In this document: piece after piece, positions 44,227 through 56,350 of the stretch
Layout: each line of letters begins with the position of its first letter
How positions within the stretch are numbered: position 1 is the stretch's first letter
Assembly (NCBI GenBank): GCA_963995525.1
Contig: OZ023206.1
Span: forward strand, 48,293,585-48,357,584
Source of the DNA: Escarpia spicata
Lineage: Eukaryota; Annelida; Polychaeta; Sabellida; Siboglinidae
DNA length: 64,000 nt
Direction of reading: 5' to 3'
Translations under genes and position numbers: made by a program
Notes under the pieces: generated by a model
Database searches by the model: none
Told to the model about the DNA's origin: nothing
Seen by the model: only the letters and a program-made list of their open reading frames with translations

Positions 44227-44819
44227 GGAGAATCTCTGACTGATTTAAGTTGTTATGATAAATTGTAAAACTCCTTCATATATCGATATTCTAGTGATAG
44301 TATGAGATTATACACGTTACTTTCTTGCATTCGAAATAATTATTCTGAAAACGAGCCCAAGCTCGGCGAAACCTAGTCGACTTGTATGCCCATTCGCATT
44401 CGTTGTTTTGAATAAAATTTGATTCACGTGGAACCGTAAGATAACTGCTTGTTCCTCTATGATGACTAGTGTTTGTATTACGTCGGAATATTGCACAATA
44501 ACTCATTCTGACGCTCGTTTCGACGCAAAAGCTATACTTCTAAACATGTTCTGAATGCTTGGAAAGGGTCGGCCTGATGCGAGTTTGAGTCATAAGTGAC
44601 GTCACATCTCAGCATCCCGAAAAGCGCGCCAAAAATATGCATATTCGAAAATGTCCGGATGCACATCATAAATGTGGAATTTATAATTCATTGAATTTGT
44701 TGGGCTTGGTGGACGTGAATATAGATAGTAGGATGTAATATAACATGACATCAAGCAATAGGTGTTTTTATTCCCTTTAATACAATCGATATACACAAGG
44801 TAATATTAACATCATACAC

Positions 44820-45540
<721 letters not shown>

Positions 45541-45642
45541 CTCATTCTCTCATTCACTCTTTACCACTCTTCGTACCCACAAACTCGACTCATTCAGTTG
45601 TTCATTAATAAAAATCTCACTCGCTCAAGTTTGTTATATCAG

Positions 45643-45778
45643 GTGACAACGTTTTGCGACAACGACGAAAATAACCGGGCGACACTGCACAACGACGAAG
45701 CACCGAATATTCATAACGATCTGTGTGAAGGCCGGAGTGCGTGGGAGATCATGCGTGAACACGACGATTTTCGTAATG
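45643..45778 (+). CDS. CLCA exon 5 (first gene)
   Basis: Starts after ATATCAG in phase 0: VTTFCDNDENNRATLHNDEA, PNIHNDLCEGRSAWEIMREH, ending RNG in phase 1 at G|GTCGGT. It matches the CLCA segment that reads VTxFC..(N)..HNxEAPN..N..C..RS.WEV and joins the protease domain to the VWA domain. The frame is intact. Confidence 0.85.
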
Positions 45779-46169
45779 GTCGGTGCATGTTAATAATATA
45801 TCAAAACTGTTATCACTTCGTTGCACTAAATGCTTGTCGAATCAATTATTATTAACATATATCATCCCCATTTGTTGGTACACCTACGCGCTTCTGAACA
45901 GTTACAGCGTTTATTGTTATTATCATCATCATCATCATCACCATTATCAATATGATCATTATTATCATTATTATTTTTGCTATTATCATCAATATAATTG
46001 TTATTATATGTAATATTGTTAGTACTATTATTTATCAAACAATTCAATAATTTCGGTTATGCACGTTGTTTGAAATGGTCACCTGTCTATGTTATTAACT
46101 GTAAATTAAACTAATAACAATTATATAACAAAAATGCAGTTGCAAGCAACCATTAATTGTGTATTCCAG

Positions 46170-46263
46170 GAAACAACCCCGCTATAAACAAACCGCAGAA
46201 TCCCACATTCCGCATCGTTCAAGCAAAAAGCAAACGGATTGTGATGGTATTGGACGTAACGGG
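46170..46263 (+). CDS. CLCA exon 6, start of VWA domain (first gene)
   Basis: After acceptor GTATTCCAG, in phase 1: NNPAINKPQNPTFRIVQAKS, KRIVMVLDVTG, ending in phase 2 at GG|GTGAGT. This is the first VWA strand with the MIDAS Asp. The family follows it with Gly-Ser-Met, which is not found in frame at the next exon. Confidence 0.75.
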
Positions 46264-46766
46264 GTGAGTATATGTGTCATTACTAGTGAATGTCAATTGA
46301 AGTAAATTTGTGATGAGCATATGTTTGTGACATTAAAGCCAGTGTCCTAACGAGGTGAGTGGACTTTAACGGACGCACTATTAGTAACATGATGAGTATA
46401 CGCTGTATGTTTATGACGTAATGAAGATGGAGACGCGAGTGGACATATATGAAACCTTGAACTTTGTTTTAGTAGGTATCACGTTATGTATACAACCAGA
46501 TGTGCAGGAGTTTGTCGTTGCTTCTGAAAATAACACAGGTAGCGATCGCATCTGGCATCGTCACCTCTGAAAGTAACATCATTTTCTTATAAATTCGTAC
46601 CTACAAACTTGAGAAGAGAAACACTGTAAAACACTAATAATGTAAAAATGAAAAATAGTAAAAATAAAATCAAAACACCTGTTGTTGTCTGTAGACATCA
46701 TAAAAGTGATCAGTTACGAAATAAATAAGTATGTGTGCTCATTAGTTATGTATCACCTACCAACAG

Positions 46767-46991
46767 GTAACCCGGATACAAAAACTTTACCAGACATCGT
46801 CCGACTACGTGAAGAACGTCATTCCAGCGGGTTACTCGGTCGGAATAGTGACATTCAGCAGCGACGCCACAACCGCTGCAACTCTCACCGAAATAAATTC
46901 CAATAGTGTGAGAGACAACTTGGTCGCAAAACTTCCGCAAAGCACAGGAGGATACATAGCGATCGGTAAAGGACTGCTACGCGGAGTGGAG
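46767..46991 (+). CDS. CLCA exon 7, VWA domain (first gene)
   Basis: After acceptor CCAACAG, 75 codons in phase 0: VTRIQKLYQTSSDYVKNVIP, AGYSVGIVTFSSDATTAATL and GGYIAIGKGLLRGVE, ending GAG|GTAAAG. It matches the middle of the CLCA VWA domain. The phase-0 start does not fit the phase-2 end of exon 6, so a small exon carrying the rest of the MIDAS loop is missing or unrecognised. Confidence 0.8.
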
Positions 46992-47630
46992 GTAAAGGCA
47001 ACTAAGATAATGTTGGTATCACCCTTGATAACATTATGTCAACGTGCCCGCATGACGTGCATGCATGACTGTGACAATTGGCGGTGGAGCATCTACTTTG
47101 ACAGCATTTCAAGATTGTTTAATATAGACTTTTGCACGATAACCTGGATAATGACCATCGGATGATCAAAATAATCATCTGATTCAATAATAAAATATAA
47201 ATACTGTTACCAGAGGTGCCAAGTCTACCACTTGTGCAGGAGAACGGACGCTTTTTAATTTGTTTGCATACTCTCACCAATGTTTCACGGTCTATATTTC
47301 TTCTGATCTCAAATCGCCATACGCCGGTGAACTTCAAGGTTTACTGACATAATTGCTAATTGTTAATGCAATTGTACTGTTTAACAAACATTTTACGTTG
47401 AACATGCTTTACAAAAGAAGTAAATGTACCCTACGATTGAATAATTATTGCTGATGAAACGACTCCCTTTCACGCATGCACTCTCCTTTTAACTGATGCG
47501 CGAATCATTTGGTGCCAGATCCTCATATGGCGTGATCACATCATCAAAACAGGTAAATCTACCGCATTTTGGCGAAATAACGTGAGTCCTCTGACTACAA
47601 AGCTCATTGTTTTCTTGGTACTTTTGCCAG

Positions 47631-47913
47631 GTACTCGAGACCGGTCAACGTCCTGCCAGTGGTGGGGTATTGGTGCAAGTAAGCGACGGCGAGGAGAACG
47701 TAGACCCTTACATCGCTGCTGTCAAGCCAACCTTGCGCCAGAAAGGGGTCGTCGTTCATACCATTATGATAAGTGACAACGCTGAGCCGAAGTTGGTCGA
47801 ACTAGCAGCCTACACAAAAGGGAAGTCGTTCTTCGATTCAGAGTCTACAGAGTGCTTTCAGGGCGACCGTGAAAGAGTCTGAAAACGATGCTCCAGGTGT
47901 TGCTCCCGTTGAG
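47631..47913 (+). pseudogene. CLCA exon 8 with a frame change
   Basis: After TTTTGCCAG: VLETGQRPASGGVLVQVSDG, EENVDPYIAAVKP, VHTIMISDNAEPKLVELAAY, GKSFFDSEST. The frame then reads to a TGA at 47879-47881, whereas a second frame continues FRATVKESENDAPGVAPVE to donor GAG|GTGTGT. An indel near 47855 disrupts the end of the VWA domain. Confidence 0.8.
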
Positions 47914-48310
47914 GTGTGTTTATCTGTTAAGTATTACTCCTAGTCATTTTAACAAATAGTATGATTAAACTGACCACATTTTCAGTTGATCCTGTAAGAT
48001 AAATACGCATGCTATATTTGATGTCGCGCTATAACCATTAATTCACACAGACACAGAATATCCTACTGATATGTGAAATTCTTAAAACAATTTTTGCTCT
48101 TGGCTTTGTTACCAACTTACACACATCTTAGCCTAGTGGTTTCTTTTGTAATGTTTGTGACGTTAATATGTATTGTGTGTGTTTATGTAAGCGTGCGTAC
48201 TTGTGTTTTTGTGTACGTACGTGTGTGTGTGTGTGCGTGCGTGCACGCGCGGCGCGCGTGGGTGTACGTGCGTGTCACGTACACAACGTGTTTATGTTTA
48301 TAATTTTCAG

Positions 48311-48539
48311 TTGCTGCTGGAGACAGTGTTGGTCAGTGCGAGGGACTAAGTCAGCAGATCAGTGGCCATCGACTCAAGCATCGGCCGAGACACTGCGATC
48401 ACTTTCGTATTCCGGCAGTACTTTCACCTTAGACGTCCTCGTGCTGTCACCTTCAGGACTGAGTTACAAGGCGAACGGTCCAAACGGACGTCACGACATC
48501 GCACAGAAACAAGTGATGATATCGTTAAATGAAACGGAA
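48311..48539 (+). pseudogene. CLCA exon 9 with nonsense codon and frame change
   Basis: After ATTTTCAG: LLLETVLVSARD, TAA at 48347-48349, then VAIDSSIGRDTAITF and, in another frame, TFTLDVLVLSPSG, GPNGRHDIAQKQ and SLNETE at donor GAA|GTGAGT. The family has a VDSTxGxDT..F motif here. Confidence 0.8.
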
Positions 48540-48654
48540 GTGAGTCATTAGTATTATTCTTTTATTACGATTTTTTAAATATCATCAGTGCAATTAATAT
48601 TATTAGTAGTATTTGTGATAGTGGTAGTTATGATCGAGTCCTTGCCAATTATGG

Positions 48655-48780
48655 TTGTGGTGGTGGTGGTGGTGGAGGTGGTGGCGGTGGCGGTGGTGGT
48701 GGTGGTGGTGGTGATGGTTGTGTTGGTGGTGGAGGTGGAGATGGAGATGGTGGTGGCGGTGGTTTTGGCGGCGGCGATCC
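48655..48780. repeat. (GGT)n-rich tract
   Basis: Imperfect GGT/GGC/GGA repeats in CLCA intron 9. Confidence 0.95.
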
Positions 48781-49108
48781 AAAGGGGCAAACAAGGAAAG
48801 TGTAGCATATATTTTTTGAGATAGCAGCAGCAGCCATCTTAGTGTTACGCCTGTGCTGATAGTATCTGATGCGTGCACGCGCGTCTCACATAAGACAACG
48901 TGTGTACATATGTGCGTGTTTTTAATAACCTATGAACGGACTTCGATTTGTGGAAGTGTCATCTGGCAAAACCGCCTTGTAGTATATTCAGGAAAAAAAG
49001 TGTTGGAATAATGTACTGCTAATTTGCGATCACTCATCTTTTTTTAACACTACAACCATGAGTTTAGCAAAATTTCCCAACTGATATGGTTCTTCCTTTT
49101 TACACAAG

Positions 49109-49213
49109 GTGGGTGAATGGATGGTCGTGATGAAAAACAACGGGTCGGCCGCCACTCAAACTCAACTACATGTAACGTCAAAATCATTGTCCGACGACAG
49201 TTACCCAATCAGG
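49109..49213 (+). CDS. CLCA exon 10 (first gene)
   Basis: Starts after TACACAAG: VGEWMVVMKNNGSAATQTQL, HVTSKSLSDDSYPIR, ending AGG|GTGAGG; 35 codons in phase 0. It matches the GxWxYxL.N...Q.L.VTVTS motif of the CLCA beta-sheet region. Confidence 0.75.
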
Positions 49214-49616
49214 GTGAGGGCTTTCCTCAGCAACCAATAGATCGACTTCACAGGCACGTAACTAAATCATGTTAATTAGGCATTTGTCGCATTTGCGCGA
49301 CCATAGCCATTATTGACGTCACTTGTGTGAGTGAAATGTTATTACAAACTAGACATTGTATACATACAGGAATTCAACGTTCTTTATATATATCATTTGT
49401 TTAGAAGAAGGTTATTTTTCATCGCCATTCCATTTTAATACTGAAAATTATAATCTACTACGATGTGTAGCTTTATTTTGAATCGCAAATAATGTTTTCT
49501 TCTTTACGTTCACCTTACGTAAATGTCTTGTATAATCTTAAGTATTGACAGCAACGACATTTCAAGTTATGGCAATGCTGATATTCACAGCAAACTATTT
49601 GATATTTTAAATTTAG

Positions 49617-49742
49617 ATTAATCAACATTGCAATTGATCGTGAGAGCGGAAGTTAAGAAAGGATATTCCCCTTTAATTGGAGCAAAGGTCGAGGTTCGAG
49701 TGGGAACGTTGCCATGGAAATTGATGAAAGATGACGGAGTGG
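49617..49742 (+). pseudogene. CLCA exon 11 (start unclear)
   Basis: LQLIVRAEVKKGYSPLIGAK and VEVRVGTLPWKLMKDDGVG correspond to the family motif IVYAEVxxGxxPVxGAxV. It ends in phase 1 at G|GTATGG. The apparent acceptor ATTTAG at 49611-49616 puts the frame out by one and creates a stop, so either the true acceptor differs or there is another lesion. Confidence 0.65.
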
Positions 49743-50370
49743 GTATGGATATATCTTCGCAACATTCAATATTAATTCGGGTTATTTATTCAGTTCAAAG
49801 TAGAATAATTTATAAAGATTGTGTAACGTTAATGACGTACATACTATTTTGTTATCCACTACAAAACTGTACATGTTTTGTATGTGAGTTTTTTTTAATT
49901 TGTAATAAAGCAACTTTTGTTATAGCAAGCCCAACAACATTGCCTAGTTATATTGCAGTAATTTTGTTTTATGAAAGAAGACGTCGGCAATCCAATTAAT
50001 ATATCAATTCTATGCTGTCTACATTTGCAATGCACACTTCACACTAACCAGCCAATTGTGCTGTAATCGCAGTAATATGACTCTTTTCGTGAACGACAAA
50101 TTACAAGAAACATTGAAATAAGGCTGAGATTCGTTTTTTTTTTACGATGACAGACATATGAAGATATATAATAGTCTGTCGTAAGGCAACGTTTGACCTA
50201 TTTGTTTATATGGTAATATGATCAACAATGAAAGGAAATATGATCTACTGATTGCATTAATACTGAAACCGTTATTCATGCCGTTTCTATCTGGCTATTC
50301 TTACTGCAGTCTTCTTAGACACTGATACAGCAATTGCTACAATATAATATTAATTTGTTTTGTTTGTCAG

Positions 50371-51781
50371 CATCATCGTACGACATCCGCTTCAGCACCG
50401 ACATCAAATGGTTGCGATATTCTTTCGACAACACTTCTCGACTCAACGACACTGACAACGTCGCTGGAAATCCCTATTCTCCATTGACACCATCTAAACT
50501 GAAATAATCGTGATATGTTTCCCCGCCGGTTTTAGCGGAGAAACCCTATTCTTTGGCCTGAAGGTAATCCACAACAATACCGACCGAGTCAGCAAAGTGT
50601 CCAACATTGTTTCTGCCGAAATCGTATACGTGCCTCCGAAATATCATCCGACTACGAGTGAACCATACACCACAGATGATGAAACCACAATCGACGACAC
50701 CACGACGTGGAAACCGACAACAGAACCAACTACGAGTGAACCCAACTACACCACATATGATAAAACCACAATCGACGAAACCACGACGTGGGAACCGACA
50801 ACAGAACCAACTACGAGTGAACCCAACTACACCACAGATGATAAAACCACAATCGACGAAACCACGACGTGGGAACCGACAACAACTACGAGTGAACCCA
50901 ACTACACCACACATGATGAAACCTCAATCGACGACACCACGACGTGGTAACCGACAACAGAATCAACTACGAGTGAACACGACTACACCACAGGTGACGA
51001 AACCACAATCGACGACACCACGACGTGGGAACCGACAACAGAATCAACTACGAGTGTACCCGACTACACCACATGTGACGATACCACAATCGACGACACC
51101 ACGACGTGGGAACCGACAACAGAACCATTCGAAACTACCACAGCCGCCACAGCTACATTGGAACTAACCACTGAACCTGAAACAACAACCACAAGTCCTA
51201 TCACAATGGTGGAACCAACCAGTGAACAACACGACACCAGCAGCTCCACTATCACCACAAACGCACCACCGACAAATAAACAGTCTACGACCGACAGTTC
51301 CGAGAAGGTTCTGTTTGCGATAAAGTTAACGCTCGGAGTCGGCATACCTGTAATGTTCCTGATCGCGATACCGCTGATGATAAGAAACGTCCGTAGCACG
51401 AGCAACACACAGAGTACAGGACGGAGAGAATCACCCAGCAATGACTACTGCGAGTCACACACCAACGACTACACCGCATTGCCGTATTCCATACCGCGGG
51501 TAACCCGACCCATGGGACAACGATATGTTCGTAACGCATCTACGTGTTATCTCCCACAAGCGACGCGGCCCATGGAACCATGATACACTCGTGACGCGTC
51601 GGAGTGTTATACCCCACCAGCGAAACTCACAATGGGACCACAATACGTCCGTAGTTTATCAAAATGTTACCTTCCACAAACGAATCCTTATCAACAGCGA
51701 CAATTCGAAGATCCACCGCATCAGCCAAGAGGTTATAATGGTGACGGTTTCTTCGAACCGAAGCCAGACTATTATCATTAG
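50371..51781 (+). pseudogene. CLCA exon 12: FnIII-like end, Thr-rich stalk, transmembrane helix, tail
   Basis: After TTTGTCAG, in phase 1: SSYDIRFSTDIKWLRYSF, then a frame change near 50480 and a TAA just after; from 50510, FSGETLFFGLKVIHNNTDRV and SNIVSAEIVYVPPK (family CLCA end). A mucin-like stalk follows, with repeats of TTSEPNYTTDDKTTIDETTT type (about 70-bp units, potential O-glycosylation), a TAA at 50948-50950 where units read TGG, GAA, and, in the same frame, a transmembrane helix (LTLGVGIPVMFLIAIPLMI, about 51325-51385) and a tail with repeats containing RYVRNASTCYLPQATRP. TGA at 51581-51583 (Arg in sister units) interrupts the tail, which otherwise stays open to TAG at 51779-51781. 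Confidence 0.75.
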
Positions 51782-51939
51782 GCGCCGATAAACGTTGAGC
51801 TGGGTGATGATATACGCTACACAATGGTATGCCATTCTGATAAAGCAAAACTTGAAAACATGTTATTCCCATGAAACAAAACACGTGCTATTTTATATGC
51901 CACGACGATGTAAATGAAATAGTATACATGTATATATAT

Positions 51940-51975
51940 ATGTGTGTCTGTGTGTGTGTGGGGGGGGGGGGGGGC
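51940..51975. repeat. (GT)n and poly(G) tract
   Basis: A short GT run followed by about 15 consecutive G. Confidence 0.95.
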
Positions 51976-52539
51976 GAGCTATATTTTAATTATGGAATGC
52001 TACAGCGCATCTCAATTCCTAATGCATTAGTTGTGTTAATGTGCCATTGCATAGGTGCAATGCCATATCGTATGAACATATAGCTCACTATACATAGTTA
52101 TGTACAAATGATATTTTTTTGGGTAATGTGTTACGTGTAATGGATACTTGTAAAGTTGCTCGGTACAGTCAGAGAGCGAGTCGAATTGGGTGTATCTCCA
52201 TTAGTTATTAAGGTGGCGAATCTAACGAACTACTATTGTTACGCAGCACGTACATTGTAGAAATAACTAGCCATTTGCATATCTGTGTATAAGGTAACGG
52301 GCAGCTAGCTGCACAAGAGTAATAAAGTACTACAGTTGCATATAGGTTGTGTGGTAATATTTAGCCAACTGTGGGTAATTATTCAAGTTGACGGGCATCT
52401 AAGTTTGGCATGAACACTTACTATCGATAGCCAAATATATTAGCAAAGACACAAATAAAGTTCGTTTCTGTGTAATTATGTTTCGTATATATGTATGCTT
52501 ATTTGGTATTAAAGGTAAGCGCAAATGTATCCATGAATG

Positions 52540-52980
52540 CATGCATGCTTACATACATGCATACATGCATACATGCATACATGCATACATGCATACATGC
52601 ATACACGCGTAACGTGTACACGCATACACGCATACACGCATACACGAATACACGCATACACGCAAACACGCATACACGCATACACGCATACACGCATACA
52701 CGCATACACGCAAACACACATGCACGCATACATACATACATACATACATGCATACATACATACATACATACATACAAGTTATACATACGTACATACGCAC
52801 ATACGCACATACGCACATACGCACATACGCACATACGCACATACGCACATACGCACATACGTACATACGCCATACGAACAGACATGCATACGTACATATG
52901 TACACACCTACATACGTGCATACGTGTGTACGTACATACGTGCATGACATCCGTACATTCGTACATACTCACCTACATGT
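52540..52980. repeat. (CATA)n, (ACGCATAC)n and (CACATACG)n microsatellites
   Basis: Consecutive blocks of related short repeats: CATGCATA, ACACGCATAC, CATA, then CACATACG, ending degenerate near 52980. The frames across it are artefacts. Confidence 0.95.
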
Positions 52981-53685
52981 ATGCATGGGAACATAGATCG
53001 CCGTAGCAGCGGCATCTACCAAGTGGAATCATTCAATTGTGGATAATACTACAGGGAAAAGATGTGACGTCAATTTAATCCGACGACTAGTCGCTGTAGC
53101 TTTGCAAGCCATTGTGAATCCCTCGAGATCGTAAGTCCCACCCCACATGGTTGTGGTATTGCATTGAATTAATACAATTACTTCATACAATGGACTTTGT
53201 CCACTTATGATATCACCCCTTTAATGATGTCTAAATCCTCTCAAACGTATTCTCATAGTCCGAACAAATCGCGAGTACTATACTATGTTATACATACCAT
53301 GTTAAGGTCGCATCTATCTCCATTTCCACATACCCAAATTGTCCTAATTCACGGATCGCCCAATGGAGCTATCAACATACCAGACGCGCCAACAAACCAC
53401 TACACTACGTCATGTGCAGCGATGTGTGACGGAGTGGATACATTACTTGGCCGGCCTCCATGTTCTACGCCACAGTGCCGCTTTTGAAACAAGCAAAAGC
53501 TCTGTAGCTATGCCTGATAAGCACACTATGTGGTTTGTAAGCTGACAACAAGCCAAAGACGGGTTCACCAAGGCTCATGTTTACTGTCAGGCCGTCATTT
53601 CGATAACACCGTATTTCCCGACTTGCTGGCGTGTTGACAGGGAAAATACTTTTACGAAAAAAATCTGACATAAGCTTTCCTGCTA

Positions 53686-53980
53686 TGAAATCACATCATA
53701 GTTGATATTTTATAATTGAAATGAGTTGCTACCTGCGTTTGTGTAGTATCGAAACACTCAAACAGAGCCGAGGTGTGTGACCCTAGTTAGCACCGAATAT
53801 GAAGAAGTAAACGTTCACGTAGCGCAATGACATGAAATCACATCATAGTTGATATTTTATAATTGAAATGAGTTGCTACCTGCGTTTGTGTAGTATCGAA
53901 ACACTCAAACTGAGCCGAGGTGCATGACGCTAGTTAGCACCGAATATGAAGAAGTAAACGTTCACGTAGCGCAATGACAC
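53686..53980. repeat. 147-bp tandem duplication
   Basis: Two direct copies, starting TGAAATCACATCATAG at 53686 and 53833, differ by only a few bases through GAAGAAGTAAACGTTCACG and GCGCAATGAC. Confidence 0.95.
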
Positions 53981-54074
53981 CTTTGTTACTGACACGTTGT
54001 CTAGATAACGGGCTGGCGAGGACACACACTGGCATACACATCGTCGTCACAACAGGCATATTGACATACTAGCC

Positions 54075-54410
54075 TTCACGTTGTCAGCCTGGCCGTCACG
54101 ATGTCACCCTAACCGGCATGTTTTGGATCTGTCAGGCACATTTTCATCCTGGCAATCACGTTGTCGTCCTAGCGGCCACATTGTCATCCTGGCCGTCACG
54201 TTGCCATCCTGGTCTTCACGTTGTCAGCATGGTCGTCACATTGTCATCCTGGCCGTCACGCTGTCATCCTGGCGGCCACGTCAGCCTGGCTGGTGCATTT
54301 TGTCAGCCTTATCTTTACGTTGTGAGTCTTGCAGGCACTTTGTCAGAAGCCTGACAGACATACACATTATCATTCTGACCGTTACGTTGTCAGACTGGAC
54401 GCCTTGACCC
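54075..54410. repeat. Degenerate minisatellite (about 18-bp unit)
   Basis: Irregular units of CACGTTGTCATCCTGGC type, with variants CACATTGTCATCCTGG and GTCAGCCTGG. Confidence 0.8.
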
Positions 54411-55009
54411 ATCTGTAGATAACTGGAATGCTGTTTATGGATTATGCGATTGACTAACCATGTTGTCTTGATATGCTGCTGAACTTGGTTTCGAGGGATT
54501 TAGGCGCAATAGAACTTATCATATTATTATTATTACTAGATTGAAGGAGAAGGTGATATATTATTATCCTAAACGTCACGTTGTATTCTGGCAAGCCCGT
54601 TGTCGGCATGATAGGTAGGCGTTTTTTTCTCGACCGTTAATTGTTTAGGCAAGCAAGTAAATTGACGGACGGACAGCCACCTCGTTAGCTAACAGGCACT
54701 TTGCCCGTCTGGATAACACGTTGACATGTTGTGGCATAGGTTATCATTGTTGGACATACGTGTTCTGTTATTGTCAGACACGCTGTTCTGCTGGTAGGCA
54801 CGTAGTCAGACTGGATTGCTGTCAGATACGGTGTCAGTTAAGTTATAATTCTGCCATACTCGACAGGTATGCCTGCAGCGAGTAACATAGGACATATCAA
54901 TTAATCGTGCACTTAAATGCATACAAAATCATCTTACAATTGAACCCGAATTTATACTTGAACACGCTAACAATCGCAGTCTGAGTAAATGCGAGTATCG
55001 CGAGTCCGT

Positions 55010-55260
55010 CTTTAATACCTCGAGCCAGACATGAGCGAGCGACATTCGATGCTGCTAAATAAGGAAGTATTGTCGGACGATATCAGGAACAATCCTTCCA
55101 GCAGTCTCGATGACGCGTTGGTGATGCATGTGACAAGTTATCAGTGGACAATCAGTGGCTTGTATCTCGTCATTCAGATGTCTTTAGGCGGCACAACACG
55201 CGCCATTATATATCATATGACCCACGGCTACAAGGGTATACACTGGTATGCAAATGTAAA
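55010..55260 (+). pseudogene. Relic of a CLCA first exon and upstream region
   Basis: The segment from ATACCTCGAG (55016) through GAGCGAGCGACATTC and GCTAAATAAGGAAGTA matches the upstream region of the intact gene at about 57945-58000. It then shows a damaged exon 1 end: GGCGGCACAACACGCGCC and GGCTACAAGGGTATAC against GGCGGCACGGCACGTGCC and GGCTATGAGGGTATTA at 58171-58224. The start codon, signal peptide and donor are lost. It shows that the CLCA cluster once had at least one more member or partial duplicate here. Confidence 0.7.
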
Positions 55261-55689
55261 CAAACAACCTGTACCCAACCGCACCGCACTAACATGCGCG
55301 CGCAAACTAACGCATACCCACGCACACACACGCAAAAACATACACGAACAGCAGTATACACACAAACACACAAAAATAAACATACACACTGTCTCTCACA
55401 TATAACCCACACACGCCACATTTGTGTAAAACGGAGCGTTCACGCAGACACACACGAACACACACGCACGCACGTAAACACAGACACGTACGCACGCGAG
55501 CGAGCACATAAACACACACACACAAACACTCTAAACGACGGCATATAACTTACAATACATCATGAGAAGCCAACAAGTAGATTGTGTGGATTCAAGGAGT
55601 TGAATGCTGTAGAACATTGAAAGAAATATAAATCCTCAACATCCGGGGCTGAGATCGGCTTCAAAGAATCACACGAGCTGCATAGCTGT

Positions 55690-55800
55690 GCAACGATGTG
55701 TGTCGACGTACCAACGCGACTTAGCCGACCTCCAAGTGTTTCGTTTACGTGGGCCTATTGAGACTCAAACAAGCACATTAGCTATGTTTAGCAGCCGCAC
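55690..55800. repeat. Diverged copy of 53405-53515
   Basis: Both segments share GTGCARCGATGTGTG, then an ACTTRGCCGRCCTCCA-like stretch and, further on, GAAACAAGCA/CAAACAAGCA and TAGCTATG. The spacing matches, so this is an old duplication around the CLCA exon relic. Confidence 0.5.
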
Positions 55801-56021
55801 GAAATATGCTCTGCTACACTAAGCTATCACAGACTTTGAAAAAGGCGATGGCGTTCCGGCCCGCGTTGATAATTATGCCATGGATTTGATCATATCTCGA
55901 TTCGCTTCATGTTTGCGTGTGTCATATAAATATTTTCAAGAAACAAGTATAATGGCAGCACTTTGAAATGTTGAGGATTCGACACCGAAAGGTTACTGAC
56001 AAGGGAAGACTACTTGTACGT

Positions 56022-56350
56022 AAGGCTACTGACACTGACGGCTTACCAACACGGTACCGGTAGTGCTACTGACACTGACGGCTTACCAACACAGTACCGG
56101 TAGTGCTACTGACACTGACGGCTTACCAACACAGTACCGGTAGTGCTACTGACACTGACGGCTTACCAACACAGTACCGGTAGTGCTACTGACACTGACG
56201 TCTTACCAACACAGTACCGGTAGTGCTACTGACACTGACGTCTTACCAACACAGTACCGGTAGTGCTACTGACACTGACGGCTTACCAACACGGTACCGG
56301 TAGTGCTACTGACACTGACGGCTTACCAACACAGTACCGGTAGTGCTACT
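56022..56350. repeat. 40-bp tandem repeat, about 8 copies
   Basis: Unit: GTGCTACTGACACTGACGGC followed by TTACCAACACAGTACCGGTA. Copies are nearly identical, with G/T and G/A variants (GACGTC, ACGGTACC). There are no spacers, so it is not a CRISPR array. Confidence 0.97.

Larger units (their letters stand above)
43420..44620. repeat. Large foldback (inverted repeat) in CLCA intron 4
   Basis: Left arm about 43430-43872 and right arm about 43971-44610 are reverse complements: for example GTGACGTCACTTATGAC and CAGGCCGACCCTTTCCA on the left against TCATAAGTGACGTCAC and TGGAAAGGGTCGGCCTG on the right; also TCACGAAGTAATATAAACC against GGTTTATATTACTTCGTGA. The loop of about 100 bases is AT-rich. The right arm has an extra segment of about 200 bases at 44322-44520. 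Each arm holds a tRNA-like promoter (next entries). Confidence 0.9.

Noticed and set aside
50607..51167. Arg/Pro/Gln-rich plus-strand frame across the Thr-rich stalk
   Set aside because: A shifted reading of the CLCA stalk repeats; the frame with the transmembrane helix and family motifs is the real one.
56022..56350. CRISPR array
   Set aside because: The 40-bp units are contiguous without unique spacers, and the DNA is eukaryotic.
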